Source: Alteromonadaceae bacterium (GTDB taxonomy: Bacteria > Pseudomonadota > Gammaproteobacteria > Enterobacterales > Alteromonadaceae). Taken from it: a stretch of 64,000 bases of DNA. Of this stretch, positions 7,494 to 16,621 are shown piece after piece. Location: positions 1 to 64,000 of the forward strand of contig JABXHM010000085.1 of assembly GCA_013373625.1 (NCBI GenBank), read 5' to 3'. The position numbers and the translations under genes were made by a program. Below the pieces are notes generated by a model. That model was given only the letters and a program-made list of their open reading frames with translations, did not search any database and was not told the origin of the DNA. How positions within the stretch are numbered: position 1 is the first letter of the stretch; each line of letters opens with the position of its first letter.

Positions 7494-8633
7494 CTAAGAC
7501 AAGACCTGCGTAATACCAATACCAATGATTGTCGCGATAGCGTAACCCAGGATCCCCACCAGCATTGCCGGTGTAATGAGAGTCCGCCAGCCTTGCCCAG
7601 CGGCCAATGCCGCCCCTGCAGCAGGCCCTAAAATACATGCGCTCGACGCTATCATTAACTCGGCCAAATCTAACTTGAACAATGCACCAAAGGTGACTAA
7701 CAACACCAAATGCACAACGACCAGAATAATCAGGAATAATACAATCAACATAGCCGGACCGAATAAATTACTGACATTTGCGCCCGCACCAACCGTCGCG
7801 AAAAAGCAGTACATAAAAATGGTGCCCAGTTCGAAGTCAAACTGAATTCTGGCTATCAGCTTCTTTGCAAACGTCGCCACCAATAAGGATAAGACGGTTA
7901 TAGAGACAATAAAACTGCCTGGCATGGACACGAGTGAGGATAACCATCCCCCCACTACACATATTAAAGTACTTAACACCAGAGCATTCACTACACCGGA
8001 CATACTTGCCTGCTGCTGATGCAACTGGTGATATTCATCAGCCGTAATTTGTTTGCTCTGTCCAATGTATTTCGACGGCACGCGTTTTGTAATAAAACTT
8101 ACGGCTGGCAGCGACATGAGTAAGACCAGAAAGAAAGTGGCTCCCAGCGCATCGGCAGTCAGCGTAGACAGGTACAAACTGGAATCACTAAAACCAATCG
8201 CTTGCGCTGTTGCCACAAAATTTGCGCTGCCGCCTATATAGCTGGCGGTTAATACGCCCACTATTTGTGCCTCACTATTGCCCATGCCCACCAGCGACGC
8301 GCCCACAAATGCTCCGATAATGGTAACGACCGTTGCCAGAACAAAGGCCAGTAACATACTGCCACTTTCTTTAAATACCCGAATAAGATCGGCACGAAAT
8401 AGTAATAACGGAATGGCCACAGGCACCAACAGAGATTGAATCACATCATATAAAGGTGCCTGCACCGGCACAACCTGCAAATTACCCAGTAACAGACCCA
8501 GTGACAAAATAATCAACGGGGCTGAAATTTTCTTTCCCCACTGATATTGCTCGCACCAATAGCCAATTGCCACAATCGTTAACACGGCGCCCAGCATCAG
8601 CACATCGTTCTGCGCTTGAATCAAAGACATCAT
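7494..8633 (-). CDS. DUF819 family membrane protein
   Basis: A 379-residue integral membrane protein with about ten hydrophobic segments across its length and a cytosolic loop near 190-215. The sequence around GSANFVATAQAIG and the overall layout match the DUF819 (YjcL-like) family, whose transport substrate is not established to my knowledge. It starts 28 bases after the dipeptide epimerase gene and is almost certainly co-transcribed with it, which suggests transport of a murein-type peptide or amino acid. That role is inference. Confidence 0.82.
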   Translation of the reverse strand: MMSLIQAQNDVLMLGAVLTIVAIGYWCEQYQWGKKISAPLIILSLGLLLGNLQVVPVQAPLYDVIQSLLVPVAIPLLLFRADLIRVFKESGSMLLAFVLATVVTIIGAFVGASLVGMGNSEAQIVGVLTASYIGGSANFVATAQAIGFSDSSLYLSTLTADALGATFFLVLLMSLPAVSFITKRVPSKYIGQSKQITADEYHQLHQQQASMSGVVNALVLSTLICVVGGWLSSLVSMPGSFIVSITVLSLLVATFAKKLIARIQFDFELGTIFMYCFFATVGAGANVSNLFGPAMLIVLFLIILVVVHLVLLVTFGALFKLDLAELMIASSACILGPAAGAALAAGQGWRTLITPAMLVGILGYAIATIIGIGITQVLS

Positions 8634-8661
8634 TATTCCTTAGCCTGTACACGTACAGATT

Positions 8662-9771
8662 TTAACCACCAACAAGCTGCGTATTCTTAAGGCTTTCCGG
8701 CGCAATCTCGGCGCCCAGTCCAGGCGCGTCAGGCAAGTGCAGTAAACCACCAATATCGTTGTCGTAAGTAATCCCCCCCACAACAGGGTCGTCAGTAAAG
8801 TGATAAGCAGAATCCAAGTCTAAAAAGGTAATATTAGGGCGCGCCATGGCAAGGTGCGCAGCCGCGGAGAGACCCAGGCGACTCTCACCAAAACAGCCAA
8901 TCATGCATTTTACCTTGGCCGCCTCAGCAATGGCGTTAATTTTAAGGCCGGTATGAATCCCGCCAGCCTTGCCCAGTTTGATATTGAGGTAGTCTACGGC
9001 ATCAAGCTTAATAAGCTTTAGTGCATCATGGTGATTAAACACACTTTCATCAGCACAAATAGGTAAACTTACCTTATCGCGCAAACGGGCCAGACCTTCA
9101 TAATCCCATGCCGCCAGTGGTTGCTCAGAATATTGTAAATTGAGCGGCTGCATTGCCAGTAAACTGGCCACTGCTGTGGGGTAATCCCAGCCCTGATTAG
9201 AGTCAATCTTAATGGCTACCTCGGGACCGGCGAGTTCGCGTACCGCTCTAACGTGCGGTACATCCTGTAAATCAGCACGACCCACTTTCATTTTGATGGC
9301 GTCGAATCCGGCATCCAGAATGTCCTGGGCCAGAGCGACAGTCTGCTCTACCGTTTCCTGCATGCCAATAGTCAAATCGGTACGCATTGCACGTTTATTA
9401 CCACCCAGAAACTGGTAAAGAGGCAAATCACAGGATTTCGCTGCGATGTCATAAAGCGCCATATCAAATGCTGACTTAACGGATGGCTCACCTAGTGTAA
9501 ACCGATGGATCTGCGTCATTCGAGCTTCAATCTCGCGCGGATCATGACCTATTAACAGCGCGGCAATTTGCTGTGCAGCAATGTAGTTGCTGTCCTGACT
9601 GTCTGAGGTAATTGGCGCAAACGGACTGGCTTCTCCCCAGCCAGAAATACCGCTATCAGTATCAATGCGAATTACCACGTTACGCGCGGCATCTATCACC
9701 CCAATAGGGGTTCGGGTGGGGTGGGCCAGTGCCACATTTAAGTGGCTAACGGCGACTTGTGTTATTTTCAT
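8662..9771 (-). CDS. Dipeptide epimerase, enolase superfamily
   Basis: A 369-residue member of the muconate-lactonizing/enolase superfamily, closest in motif pattern to L-Ala-D/L-Glu epimerases, which convert the murein dipeptide L-Ala-D-Glu to L-Ala-L-Glu. Catalytic elements seen: KMK (Lys160/Lys162), metal ligands Asp190 (KIDSNQGW), Glu216 (SEQPL) and Asp241 (ADES), and the second lysine in NIKLGKAGG (265/268). The N-terminal capping domain spans about 1-125. It lies between a periplasmic serine hydrolase gene and a DUF819 gene on one strand, which fits a peptide-degradation unit. Exact dipeptide specificity cannot be read from the sequence. Confidence 0.87.
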   Translation of the reverse strand: MKITQVAVSHLNVALAHPTRTPIGVIDAARNVVIRIDTDSGISGWGEASPFAPITSDSQDSNYIAAQQIAALLIGHDPREIEARMTQIHRFTLGEPSVKSAFDMALYDIAAKSCDLPLYQFLGGNKRAMRTDLTIGMQETVEQTVALAQDILDAGFDAIKMKVGRADLQDVPHVRAVRELAGPEVAIKIDSNQGWDYPTAVASLLAMQPLNLQYSEQPLAAWDYEGLARLRDKVSLPICADESVFNHHDALKLIKLDAVDYLNIKLGKAGGIHTGLKINAIAEAAKVKCMIGCFGESRLGLSAAAHLAMARPNITFLDLDSAYHFTDDPVVGGITYDNDIGGLLHLPDAPGLGAEIAPESLKNTQLVGG

Positions 9772-9875
9772 GCTCTAAAACTCACTACAACCGAGAAGCG
9801 ATTAATAAAAAATTGAGTGCCAAAAATTTGCAATGTAACGCTCTTGCAAAGAGTCTGTGGTCAATTCGACAAACG

Positions 9876-11792
9876 TTAGCTAAAATACTGAAAACCCATT
9901 AAATTCCAGTAAAAATAAAACCACACGAGATACAGCGACACGCCACACACCAAGGTGTATCGAATGCGCGCCCACGTGCTAGCCAGTAAGCTGTGGCGCC
10001 ATACCTGAATGGTTTGGTACACGTGCCAAAGCGCCGCCAACAAAGCTAAAACTGGAAAAATAAACGCGATTTTTAATAGCGTGGGGAGCTCGTACAATAG
10101 TTGTGTTGTACCCACACTTAAGCCAAGCATAAAGGTGAGCAGAAAAAGATAATGTGTAATGGCAACCAGTATTGAAGCGCGAAACGCGTTTTTCTCTGTA
10201 GTTGGCAGACCGCGATATACACTAAACTGGTAGCCCAACCGAATGAATACAAAGCCTAAAATAAGCAGCGACAACACTAATAATGGCGCATTAAAGCTCA
10301 ACGTTTCATAAAACGGCGCTTTGTAGTATTGCATCACGCCAAAACCATCAATGACATATCCGACAATATTGCCGTCCGCATCTTCCTGAAAGGCGATGCG
10401 ATCGTAGTCATTGAGTTTACGAAACAAATTATGCGCCACTTCAACATAACGACTGTCCCCAATCATCAGCGTGTTGTCTGCCATCAGAGTTACCTTAACG
10501 GCAGCAAACATGCCAGCCAACGATTCAGCCTGAGTAAAGTTATTCCGCCATGTGTGGTACGTCCCCTCATATTTTTGACCTCGCTCAGCAAAATCATCAG
10601 CAGGTGTCACCGACTTAACGGGATGAGGATAAAACGCGTCGTAAAAGGCCCTGACAAATTCAGTGTGTGGACCATGGTAATCGGGGATACCACTGAATGA
10701 CGTAAACAACATCAGATTTTCTTTTTTCGACAAACCAAAATGCGAAGCAAACGCGCTGGTGCCGCCGTCATGACCAAAGTTGTCAAAGCCATCGGGACCG
10801 TAGCGGCGCAATAAAAAACCCAGCCCCATTCCCCTTACGCGAGGATCATGACTGAAACCTTCGGATAGCATTTGCTTTAAGGTTTCCGCTTTAAGTATTT
10901 GCTGTCCCTGCCATGCGCCATCACTGAGTAGCGCACGACCAAACAATGACATATCGTAAGCTGTGGTCGCTAATGCACCAGCCGGCCCAAAGTTAGAGAC
11001 AATTTCATACGGCATTGGCACGTAGCTATCCGCTTCATAACGATAGACTTTGGCCATGTCTTTATCGAGCTCTGGTGGTAAAGGCTCTACAAAGGTTGAA
11101 CGCTGCATGCCAAGCACGTCAAATATGTGTTCCTGCACATACTCATTGAAGGGCTGACCAGACACATTCGCGACGATCAGGCCTGCCAACGCAGTGGCCC
11201 AGTTGGAGTAAGATACGTGTGCTCCGGGCGGGTTAACCCGTTGCGGTTGATATTTCTCTAATGATTCAGCCAGAGGCAAAATACGACTTGGATCATCAGT
11301 AATTAAGTAACCCAAAGCGCCGTCTTCAAATCCGGCGGTGTGAGTCATAATGTGGCGCAACGTAACGGGTTGTCCAGGCCAGCTGTCGGTCACGTTAAAC
11401 TGCGTCAGGTACTCGTTAACGTTAGTATCCATATCCAACCGGCCCTGTTCGACCAGTTGCATTACGGAGACCCAGGTAAATAACTTTGAGATAGATCCCG
11501 GTCGGAACAAGCTGGTGTAGGGGTCAACTGCGATACCTTTCTCCAAATCGGTATAACCATAACCCTTAGCAAAAATAATCTTTTCGTCTTTCATGATCAT
11601 TACCACACCTGATGGGTTGTGGTGCGTTTTCATGCTGGGAATAACCACCCCATCGACAAAGGCTTCGACAACCTGCGGATTGTTAATATCAAGAGCAGTG
11701 TCGGCACGGGCTATGCCACACAGCACTATCAACAACCACACAAAAAAGTATTGCCGCTGACACAAGCGGAGAATCAAGCCACGATCACTCAT
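9876..11792 (-). CDS. Serine hydrolase 1, beta-lactamase fold with membrane tail
   Basis: A 638-residue exported enzyme: an N-terminal hydrophobic signal (about 8-30), a beta-lactamase/DD-peptidase-type catalytic domain, and four to five hydrophobic segments in the last 170 residues that should anchor it in the inner membrane. Active-site motifs are all present: SISK (about Ser100-Lys103), YSN, and HDGG. The family includes penicillin-binding-protein-like esterases and D-aminopeptidases. Start chosen at 11792, where AAGGGT precedes ATG and the signal sequence follows; an ATG 69 bases upstream adds a polar extension. A TACAGCC motif lies about 200 bases upstream. The epimerase gene follows it, 104 bases downstream. 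Confidence 0.85.
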   Translation of the reverse strand: MSDRGLILRLCQRQYFFVWLLIVLCGIARADTALDINNPQVVEAFVDGVVIPSMKTHHNPSGVVMIMKDEKIIFAKGYGYTDLEKGIAVDPYTSLFRPGSISKLFTWVSVMQLVEQGRLDMDTNVNEYLTQFNVTDSWPGQPVTLRHIMTHTAGFEDGALGYLITDDPSRILPLAESLEKYQPQRVNPPGAHVSYSNWATALAGLIVANVSGQPFNEYVQEHIFDVLGMQRSTFVEPLPPELDKDMAKVYRYEADSYVPMPYEIVSNFGPAGALATTAYDMSLFGRALLSDGAWQGQQILKAETLKQMLSEGFSHDPRVRGMGLGFLLRRYGPDGFDNFGHDGGTSAFASHFGLSKKENLMLFTSFSGIPDYHGPHTEFVRAFYDAFYPHPVKSVTPADDFAERGQKYEGTYHTWRNNFTQAESLAGMFAAVKVTLMADNTLMIGDSRYVEVAHNLFRKLNDYDRIAFQEDADGNIVGYVIDGFGVMQYYKAPFYETLSFNAPLLVLSLLILGFVFIRLGYQFSVYRGLPTTEKNAFRASILVAITHYLFLLTFMLGLSVGTTQLLYELPTLLKIAFIFPVLALLAALWHVYQTIQVWRHSLLASTWARIRYTLVCGVSLYLVWFYFYWNLMGFQYFS

Positions 11793-11992
11793 AGTGGTAC
11801 CCTTATTTTTGATGACGCTACCCGGCCCATTCCCCGGCCAGCGCACGTTTGAATTTGCCAAAGTGAAACAATGCTCCTGTCAGCCACTGACGTCTGGACC
11901 GGTTCGCTATTATCAGCCTTACTGCCGTTTGGCTCTGCTGACGACTCTATGCAAATTTGAGCCTGTTCTTGCATATACTTTAAACAAAACAA

Positions 11993-12030
11993 TACAGCCT
12001 TGTACAGCTTTTTATTAAAATAAGACAGCC
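11993..12030. promoter_or_regulatory. TACAGCC regulon motif, site A
   Basis: Half-sites TACAGCT (12003-12009) and GACAGCC (12024-12030) are separated by 14 AT-rich bases, with an extra TACAGCC at 11993-11999. The site is upstream of the leftward serine hydrolase 1 / epimerase / DUF819 unit. The same spacing recurs at 15795, 22299 and 23275. Confidence 0.7.
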
Positions 12031-12112
12031 TTAATAGAAAATGATGGCAGAGTTACAATATAAGTATTGATGGTAACGACGAGGGATTTGGCAAGCAATA
12101 GCGCTGGGTGTA

Positions 12113-12143
12113 CAAAAAAGCCGGATAAATATCCGGCTTTTTA
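12113..12143. terminator. Bidirectional-looking terminator
   Basis: Stem AAAAAGCCGGAT / ATCCGGCTTTTT with a short AAAT loop, giving a T-run on both strands. It lies just after the serine hydrolase 2 stop codon and separates that unit from the promoter region of serine hydrolase 1. The rest of the 366-base gap between the two genes holds only regulatory site A. Confidence 0.9.
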
Positions 12144-12158
12144 TAGGCGTAATGTGAC

Positions 12159-14078
12159 TTAGTAATAGTAACCAATCAGGTTGTAATAATACGCCAACAG
12201 AACAAATAGCAGGGTCAACACGCTGACTAAGGTGTAACTTATCCGGCGCTTCAGAGTCCAGTAGCCATTAGCCCACGCAAGATACGTCGCATAAATTAAC
12301 GGCAATGTAGCCACCACGCTCACCAGCATCAAAGTCAGTGACAAGGGTATCAGTACAAATGCACCGGCAGAGGTGGCAAACAATGTAGGATAATTGAGAG
12401 CAAAAGCCAGGGTAAACAGGATGATAAAGAGGATATTAATCACCCCCACTGCTAACAACATGCGGGGTAAGAGCCGTTGCTGTGCTGGTAATCCCTTTTG
12501 CTGTTTACGCTGACGATAAGCACTGACAAACACGCTGAGGTAGCCAATGAGCAATGCGCCAATTAATAGTTGATGTGTAGACGATTTCTCAAAGAACCCC
12601 AGTTTTTTGGCATGCATAAAAGGCAATAAATACATTTCAACGGCTTCGCCGTTCTGATCCACTTCGAAAGTCACTTTACTGAAATCTGGCGAATTATAAT
12701 CAACCGTAACAAACAAGTTGTCATTCACTTGCGCAAACTTACCGCCCATTGGGCTGATTAGAAGCGTATTATTGTCGCCTGCAGAGACCGTTAGGGTGCC
12801 GCCAAGGATACCGGCAACTTTCGTCATATCACTGGAAGAATGACGCATAAACTGATACTCACCAGCATAGTTCGCCACTTCTTGCTCAAAGCTCTCTGGC
12901 GAAACAGGCGGGGTAATGTGCTTATCAGTGAAATACTCATCCAAAATAGATGTAATAACAATATTACGCGTATCGCCGGTATCTGCGGTATTAAACGACA
13001 TAAAGATACCAAAACCTTCTTCCGGCAGCAGATACAAATCCGAATGGAAATAAATTAAGTCTCCACCATGCCCTACCATACGCAAACCCTTATAGCTGGT
13101 TTCATAAAAACCATAAGCCATTGCGTTACCGCCATAGTCTTTAGAATACAAGGGAGTATGCATAAGGTTAGTGGTGGCAGGCGATAAAATTTGTGTACCG
13201 TTAAAGCTGCCATTATTCAAATGAGCGAGCATAAATTTAGCCATATCAGCAGCCGTTGACGACGAAGAGCCTGCTGGCCCCAACTTACCAACCATTTCAA
13301 ATTTCTGCCCTATATAGGTCTGCGAGGCTTCATCCCAGGCGTAACCGACCGACATATCATCAATCAAATTCGCTGGTAGTGGCTCCCGAAAGCTCGTGCT
13401 GCGCATGCCTAAAGGCTTGAAGATGTGATTCTCAACATATTCATTAAAAGACTCGCCACTCACATTCGCGACAATCAAACCAGCTATGGCGACACCATGG
13501 TTTGAATAGGAGGAATTTTTACCTGCCGGACGCACACGCTCAGGTAACGTGTTTTTCAAAAAGTCAGCCATGGGTTCGAGCTCTTTTTCGTCAAACACGA
13601 TCATATTAATAAACATTTCCTCAAAACCTGCAGTGTGAGTAAGTAAATCTCGCACCGTCACTGGCTCATCAAAGGTATCCGGGATCTGAAACTGGCTTAA
13701 ATATATATTGGCGTCGTCATCTAAATTGATTTTTCCCTGTTCGACCAATTGCATCACGGCCGTGTAGGTAAACAGTTTAGAGGTTGAGCCGGGGCGGAAT
13801 AACGTTTTTTCGCCACTGACTGGTTTGCGTTTATCAACATCAGCATAACCATACCCTTTGGCGAGAAGCACTTTTCCGTCTTTGACAATGGATACTGTAC
13901 CGCCTGCAATATGGCTGCTTTTGAGTTGTGCATTCATCAGGCCATCCATGAAGGATTCCAGTCCGGGTAAGGGCTCTGATTCAGCTTGTTGCGTCTGAGC
14001 GCTGGCTGATAGTGAGAACAATCCTATCAGAACGCACAGCACATGTGTGACATAGCGAAAGGTTAAAAAGCGCTTCAT
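12159..14078 (-). CDS. Serine hydrolase 2, paralogue of serine hydrolase 1
   Basis: A 639-residue exported enzyme with a signal peptide (cleavage likely after ASAQ, about 28), a beta-lactamase-fold catalytic domain with STSK (Ser98-Lys101), YSN and GHGG motifs, and about four to five C-terminal membrane segments. Length and architecture match the neighbour at 9876-11792, so the two are paralogues. The domain class covers D,D-peptidases, D-aminopeptidases and esterases. It follows the N-acyl-D-amino-acid deacylase-like gene by 76 bases with no separate regulatory motif, so the two are probably co-transcribed. It ends at a strong terminator. Confidence 0.85.
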   Translation of the reverse strand: MKRFLTFRYVTHVLCVLIGLFSLSASAQTQQAESEPLPGLESFMDGLMNAQLKSSHIAGGTVSIVKDGKVLLAKGYGYADVDKRKPVSGEKTLFRPGSTSKLFTYTAVMQLVEQGKINLDDDANIYLSQFQIPDTFDEPVTVRDLLTHTAGFEEMFINMIVFDEKELEPMADFLKNTLPERVRPAGKNSSYSNHGVAIAGLIVANVSGESFNEYVENHIFKPLGMRSTSFREPLPANLIDDMSVGYAWDEASQTYIGQKFEMVGKLGPAGSSSSTAADMAKFMLAHLNNGSFNGTQILSPATTNLMHTPLYSKDYGGNAMAYGFYETSYKGLRMVGHGGDLIYFHSDLYLLPEEGFGIFMSFNTADTGDTRNIVITSILDEYFTDKHITPPVSPESFEQEVANYAGEYQFMRHSSSDMTKVAGILGGTLTVSAGDNNTLLISPMGGKFAQVNDNLFVTVDYNSPDFSKVTFEVDQNGEAVEMYLLPFMHAKKLGFFEKSSTHQLLIGALLIGYLSVFVSAYRQRKQQKGLPAQQRLLPRMLLAVGVINILFIILFTLAFALNYPTLFATSAGAFVLIPLSLTLMLVSVVATLPLIYATYLAWANGYWTLKRRISYTLVSVLTLLFVLLAYYYNLIGYYY

Positions 14079-14154
14079 TGAATGACTCCTTTATTATTGT
14101 GTTGTTGGTGCAGGCTAACAAACCTACACCAAGTCATAACTGGCTTACTGTTAG

Positions 14155-15708
14155 TTAAGAAGAATGTTTAATCGGGTTACGTATTGGTTGCCCGGGTTTA
14201 ACGTTTGTATTGAGCTCACCGCCCTTAACGAGTACCACACCATTCACCAGCACATACTCAAAACCAACCGAGGTTTGAGCAGGCTTAGAAAACGTTGCTT
14301 TGTCGGATACCGTCGCGGGATTGAAAAGCACGATGTCAGCGTCAGCACCAACCTGGATGCGCCCTTTGTTGCGCATCTGCGGTATACTTTTTTCCAGGAT
14401 TCGAGCCGGTCCATAGCTGAGTTTTTCGATCGCTTGCAGTAAACTCACTAATTGGCGTTCACGCACATAAATCCGTAAAAAGCGGGCAAACGCGCCGGCA
14501 CTGCGCGGATGGCTATATGCATCGCCGGGCAGAGGCCACAAAGTCGGCTCTACAGATTTACCATCGCGCATCCAGGCCATACTGTCAGAGGCAATAACGC
14601 CCTTATCAAACAGAACCGCCTCGTCTAAATGTCGCTGACCAGCAGCTTGTGATGTGTCCAGCAAATGGATCACCACTTCGGTGCCTGGTGCATCATTTTG
14701 TAACTGGCTTAATTGCTCTTCGGTAAGGCGCTTACCGTTGAGCTCAAAATTATGCGCCGACAGCCCACCCACCTTTTCTCGCCAACGCGGTCCCCGAAAA
14801 AGCGCGGCACCGACACTGGTTGAGCCTGCACCGTAAGGGTAAGCTTCAGTACTTAGCGCCACGCCACGTTGTTGCGCCTGTTTAATCATAGGGCTAATTA
14901 GCGGTATATCACTCAGGCTAATAGAATTAAGATGTACGATGTGCGCATGCACTCCGGTAGAGGCCGCGACAGAGATAATTTCAGCGATAGCCTGAAATGA
15001 ACTACCAGGCTCTGTCATAGATAAATAACGCGCATGAGTAAACGTGGGGACACCGGCCTTTGCTGCCAGTCGAGAAACCTGATAATACTCCTTAAAACCA
15101 GTTCCGGGGGCATAGCCCAGTAAAAATCCAACCCCCAGGCCCCCGGCATCTAATCCCTTTTGCACAGAGTTCAGTATTGCGTTCATTTGGTCTTTATTAG
15201 CAGGTTTACTTTGCCAGGCTATATTCCCCATACTGGCTTCAAACCACTCTGTGCTATCTTCTGGCAAATTTTGCACAAATGCTGCGATACGCGCATTCGC
15301 CCAATTCACCGAGGCACCGTAGTTTATTGCCCGCCCCTGCAGCTCTGCTTTGGCGTAAAAATCGTCTACTGGTAATGCACCGGACTCCAGCTCCAATGCG
15401 GTTGTAATGCCGTCGAGCGCCTTTACCCGGCCAGACAATAATGATTGTCCATGCGCATGCATATCAATAAAACCGGGACTCACCACCAGGCCGCGGGCGT
15501 CAATAACCTGCTTAGCATCTACATCTTGTTCAGTAACAGCAATGATTTTGCCATTAGCAATCACAACGTTTCGCACAGCATCCAGGTGACTTGCCGGATC
15601 AATGACACGCCCCCCTCTGAGCATAATATCAGCCTGCTGGGCAAAGCAGATAGCAGACAAACACCACAGAATTCCTGCTGTGAAAACGTTTTTCAGTCGG
15701 TACGTCAT
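14155..15708 (-). CDS. N-acyl-D-amino-acid deacylase-like amidohydrolase
   Basis: A 517-residue member of the D-aminoacylase/dihydroorotase-type amidohydrolases, which remove acyl groups from N-acyl-D-amino acids. A signal peptide (about 1-23, ending ICFAQ) predicts periplasmic location. The metal motif is GFIDMHAHG (His84, His86), with later HARY, HIVHLNS and the aspartate-containing SDSMAW segment. The C-terminal small-domain motif KGRIQVGADADIVLF is typical of the superfamily. Its context with a racemase and epimerase of D-Glu metabolism suggests N-acyl-D-glutamate or a D-Glu peptide as substrate, but this is inference. Confidence 0.85.
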   Translation of the reverse strand: MTYRLKNVFTAGILWCLSAICFAQQADIMLRGGRVIDPASHLDAVRNVVIANGKIIAVTEQDVDAKQVIDARGLVVSPGFIDMHAHGQSLLSGRVKALDGITTALELESGALPVDDFYAKAELQGRAINYGASVNWANARIAAFVQNLPEDSTEWFEASMGNIAWQSKPANKDQMNAILNSVQKGLDAGGLGVGFLLGYAPGTGFKEYYQVSRLAAKAGVPTFTHARYLSMTEPGSSFQAIAEIISVAASTGVHAHIVHLNSISLSDIPLISPMIKQAQQRGVALSTEAYPYGAGSTSVGAALFRGPRWREKVGGLSAHNFELNGKRLTEEQLSQLQNDAPGTEVVIHLLDTSQAAGQRHLDEAVLFDKGVIASDSMAWMRDGKSVEPTLWPLPGDAYSHPRSAGAFARFLRIYVRERQLVSLLQAIEKLSYGPARILEKSIPQMRNKGRIQVGADADIVLFNPATVSDKATFSKPAQTSVGFEYVLVNGVVLVKGGELNTNVKPGQPIRNPIKHSS

Positions 15709-15794
15709 TTGTCTGTTTCCACAATTATGAACGACAGTACTCTGCTGTCATTTTGAATGAAGGGTTATACTTTAATCATATCAATCACCATTTG

Positions 15795-15822
15795 TACAGC
15801 CATTTTTATAAATAAGGCTGTT
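15795..15822. promoter_or_regulatory. TACAGCC regulon motif, site B
   Basis: TACAGCC (15795-15801), 14 AT-rich bases, then GGCTGTT (15816-15822), so here the second half-site is inverted. It lies between the leftward amidohydrolase gene and the rightward GntR gene and could serve both, consistent with autoregulation. Confidence 0.7.
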
Positions 15823-15903
15823 TTAATTATCGGAATATCAACACAGAAAGGTTTTATGTTATATTTAGCTAGGACAAAACGCCTCTGGCAATGAAAAAGA
15901 TGG

Positions 15904-16608
15904 ATGCAAGCAGAAATGAAAGCAGAGAAAGCGCAGATTAAAACGAATGACGTGAATGACGCATACGATATTGTGATGGATGCTATTGTCACTCAACAAC
16001 TTCGACCCAGTCAGAAAGTATCAGAAAATATTCTCAGTGATTTGTTTGGGATTAGCAGAACTATTTCTCGCAACCTGATAGAGCGACTCTTAGCGCAACA
16101 GTTTCTGGTATCCCTTTCTCCACGGGTTACCCAGGTGGCACCACTCACATTGCTGGAAATCAAACAGAACTTTACGCTGCGCAAGCTAATGCTTCCTGAG
16201 ATCATTGCCTTATCCGGCGCCAAAGTTGATTTTGATTTGATCAATCAGCTTAATAAACAAATTCAGAATGCATTACCATTTAAAGATGATACCTCTGCCC
16301 TAAAAATTCTTAAAATTAACAAGCAGCTCAATCTGGCCTTATGCGCACCGGCAGGTTACCCACTGGTCGATGACTGGGCCCGTCAGTTGGAAGATACCGC
16401 TATGCGGATATATTGGTTATACATAAAAACCAGGCAGTCATTCCCCTATTCGAGTAAGCAACAAAGCCTGATCCTTGATGTTATAAAAAGCGATGAACCT
16501 AAAAAAATCCATAGTGTGATTCATGACATGATCGTGCAAACCGAAGAGCGCATTCTAAATGCTATATTCTCACACGAGCAATTTTACACGCAGGATTTAG
16601 TAGTTTAA
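15904..16608 (+). CDS. GntR/FadR-family regulator of the D-amino-acid locus
   Basis: A 234-residue transcription factor with an N-terminal winged helix-turn-helix (about 18-80, with LSDLFGISRTISRNLIERLL as recognition region) and a C-terminal all-helical FCD-type ligand domain. It is the only rightward gene in the 7.5-23 kb locus and is divergent from the amidohydrolase. The shared TACAGCC motif sits in the intergenic region. It is therefore the best candidate to control the locus; the inducer might be a D-amino acid or its N-acetyl form. Binding to the motif is inferred from position only. A downstream in-frame ATG six codons in is an alternative start. Confidence 0.85.
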   Translation: MQAEMKAEKAQIKTNDVNDAYDIVMDAIVTQQLRPSQKVSENILSDLFGISRTISRNLIERLLAQQFLVSLSPRVTQVAPLTLLEIKQNFTLRKLMLPEIIALSGAKVDFDLINQLNKQIQNALPFKDDTSALKILKINKQLNLALCAPAGYPLVDDWARQLEDTAMRIYWLYIKTRQSFPYSSKQQSLILDVIKSDEPKKIHSVIHDMIVQTEERILNAIFSHEQFYTQDLVV

Positions 16609-16621
16609 TACAACCAGCGAA

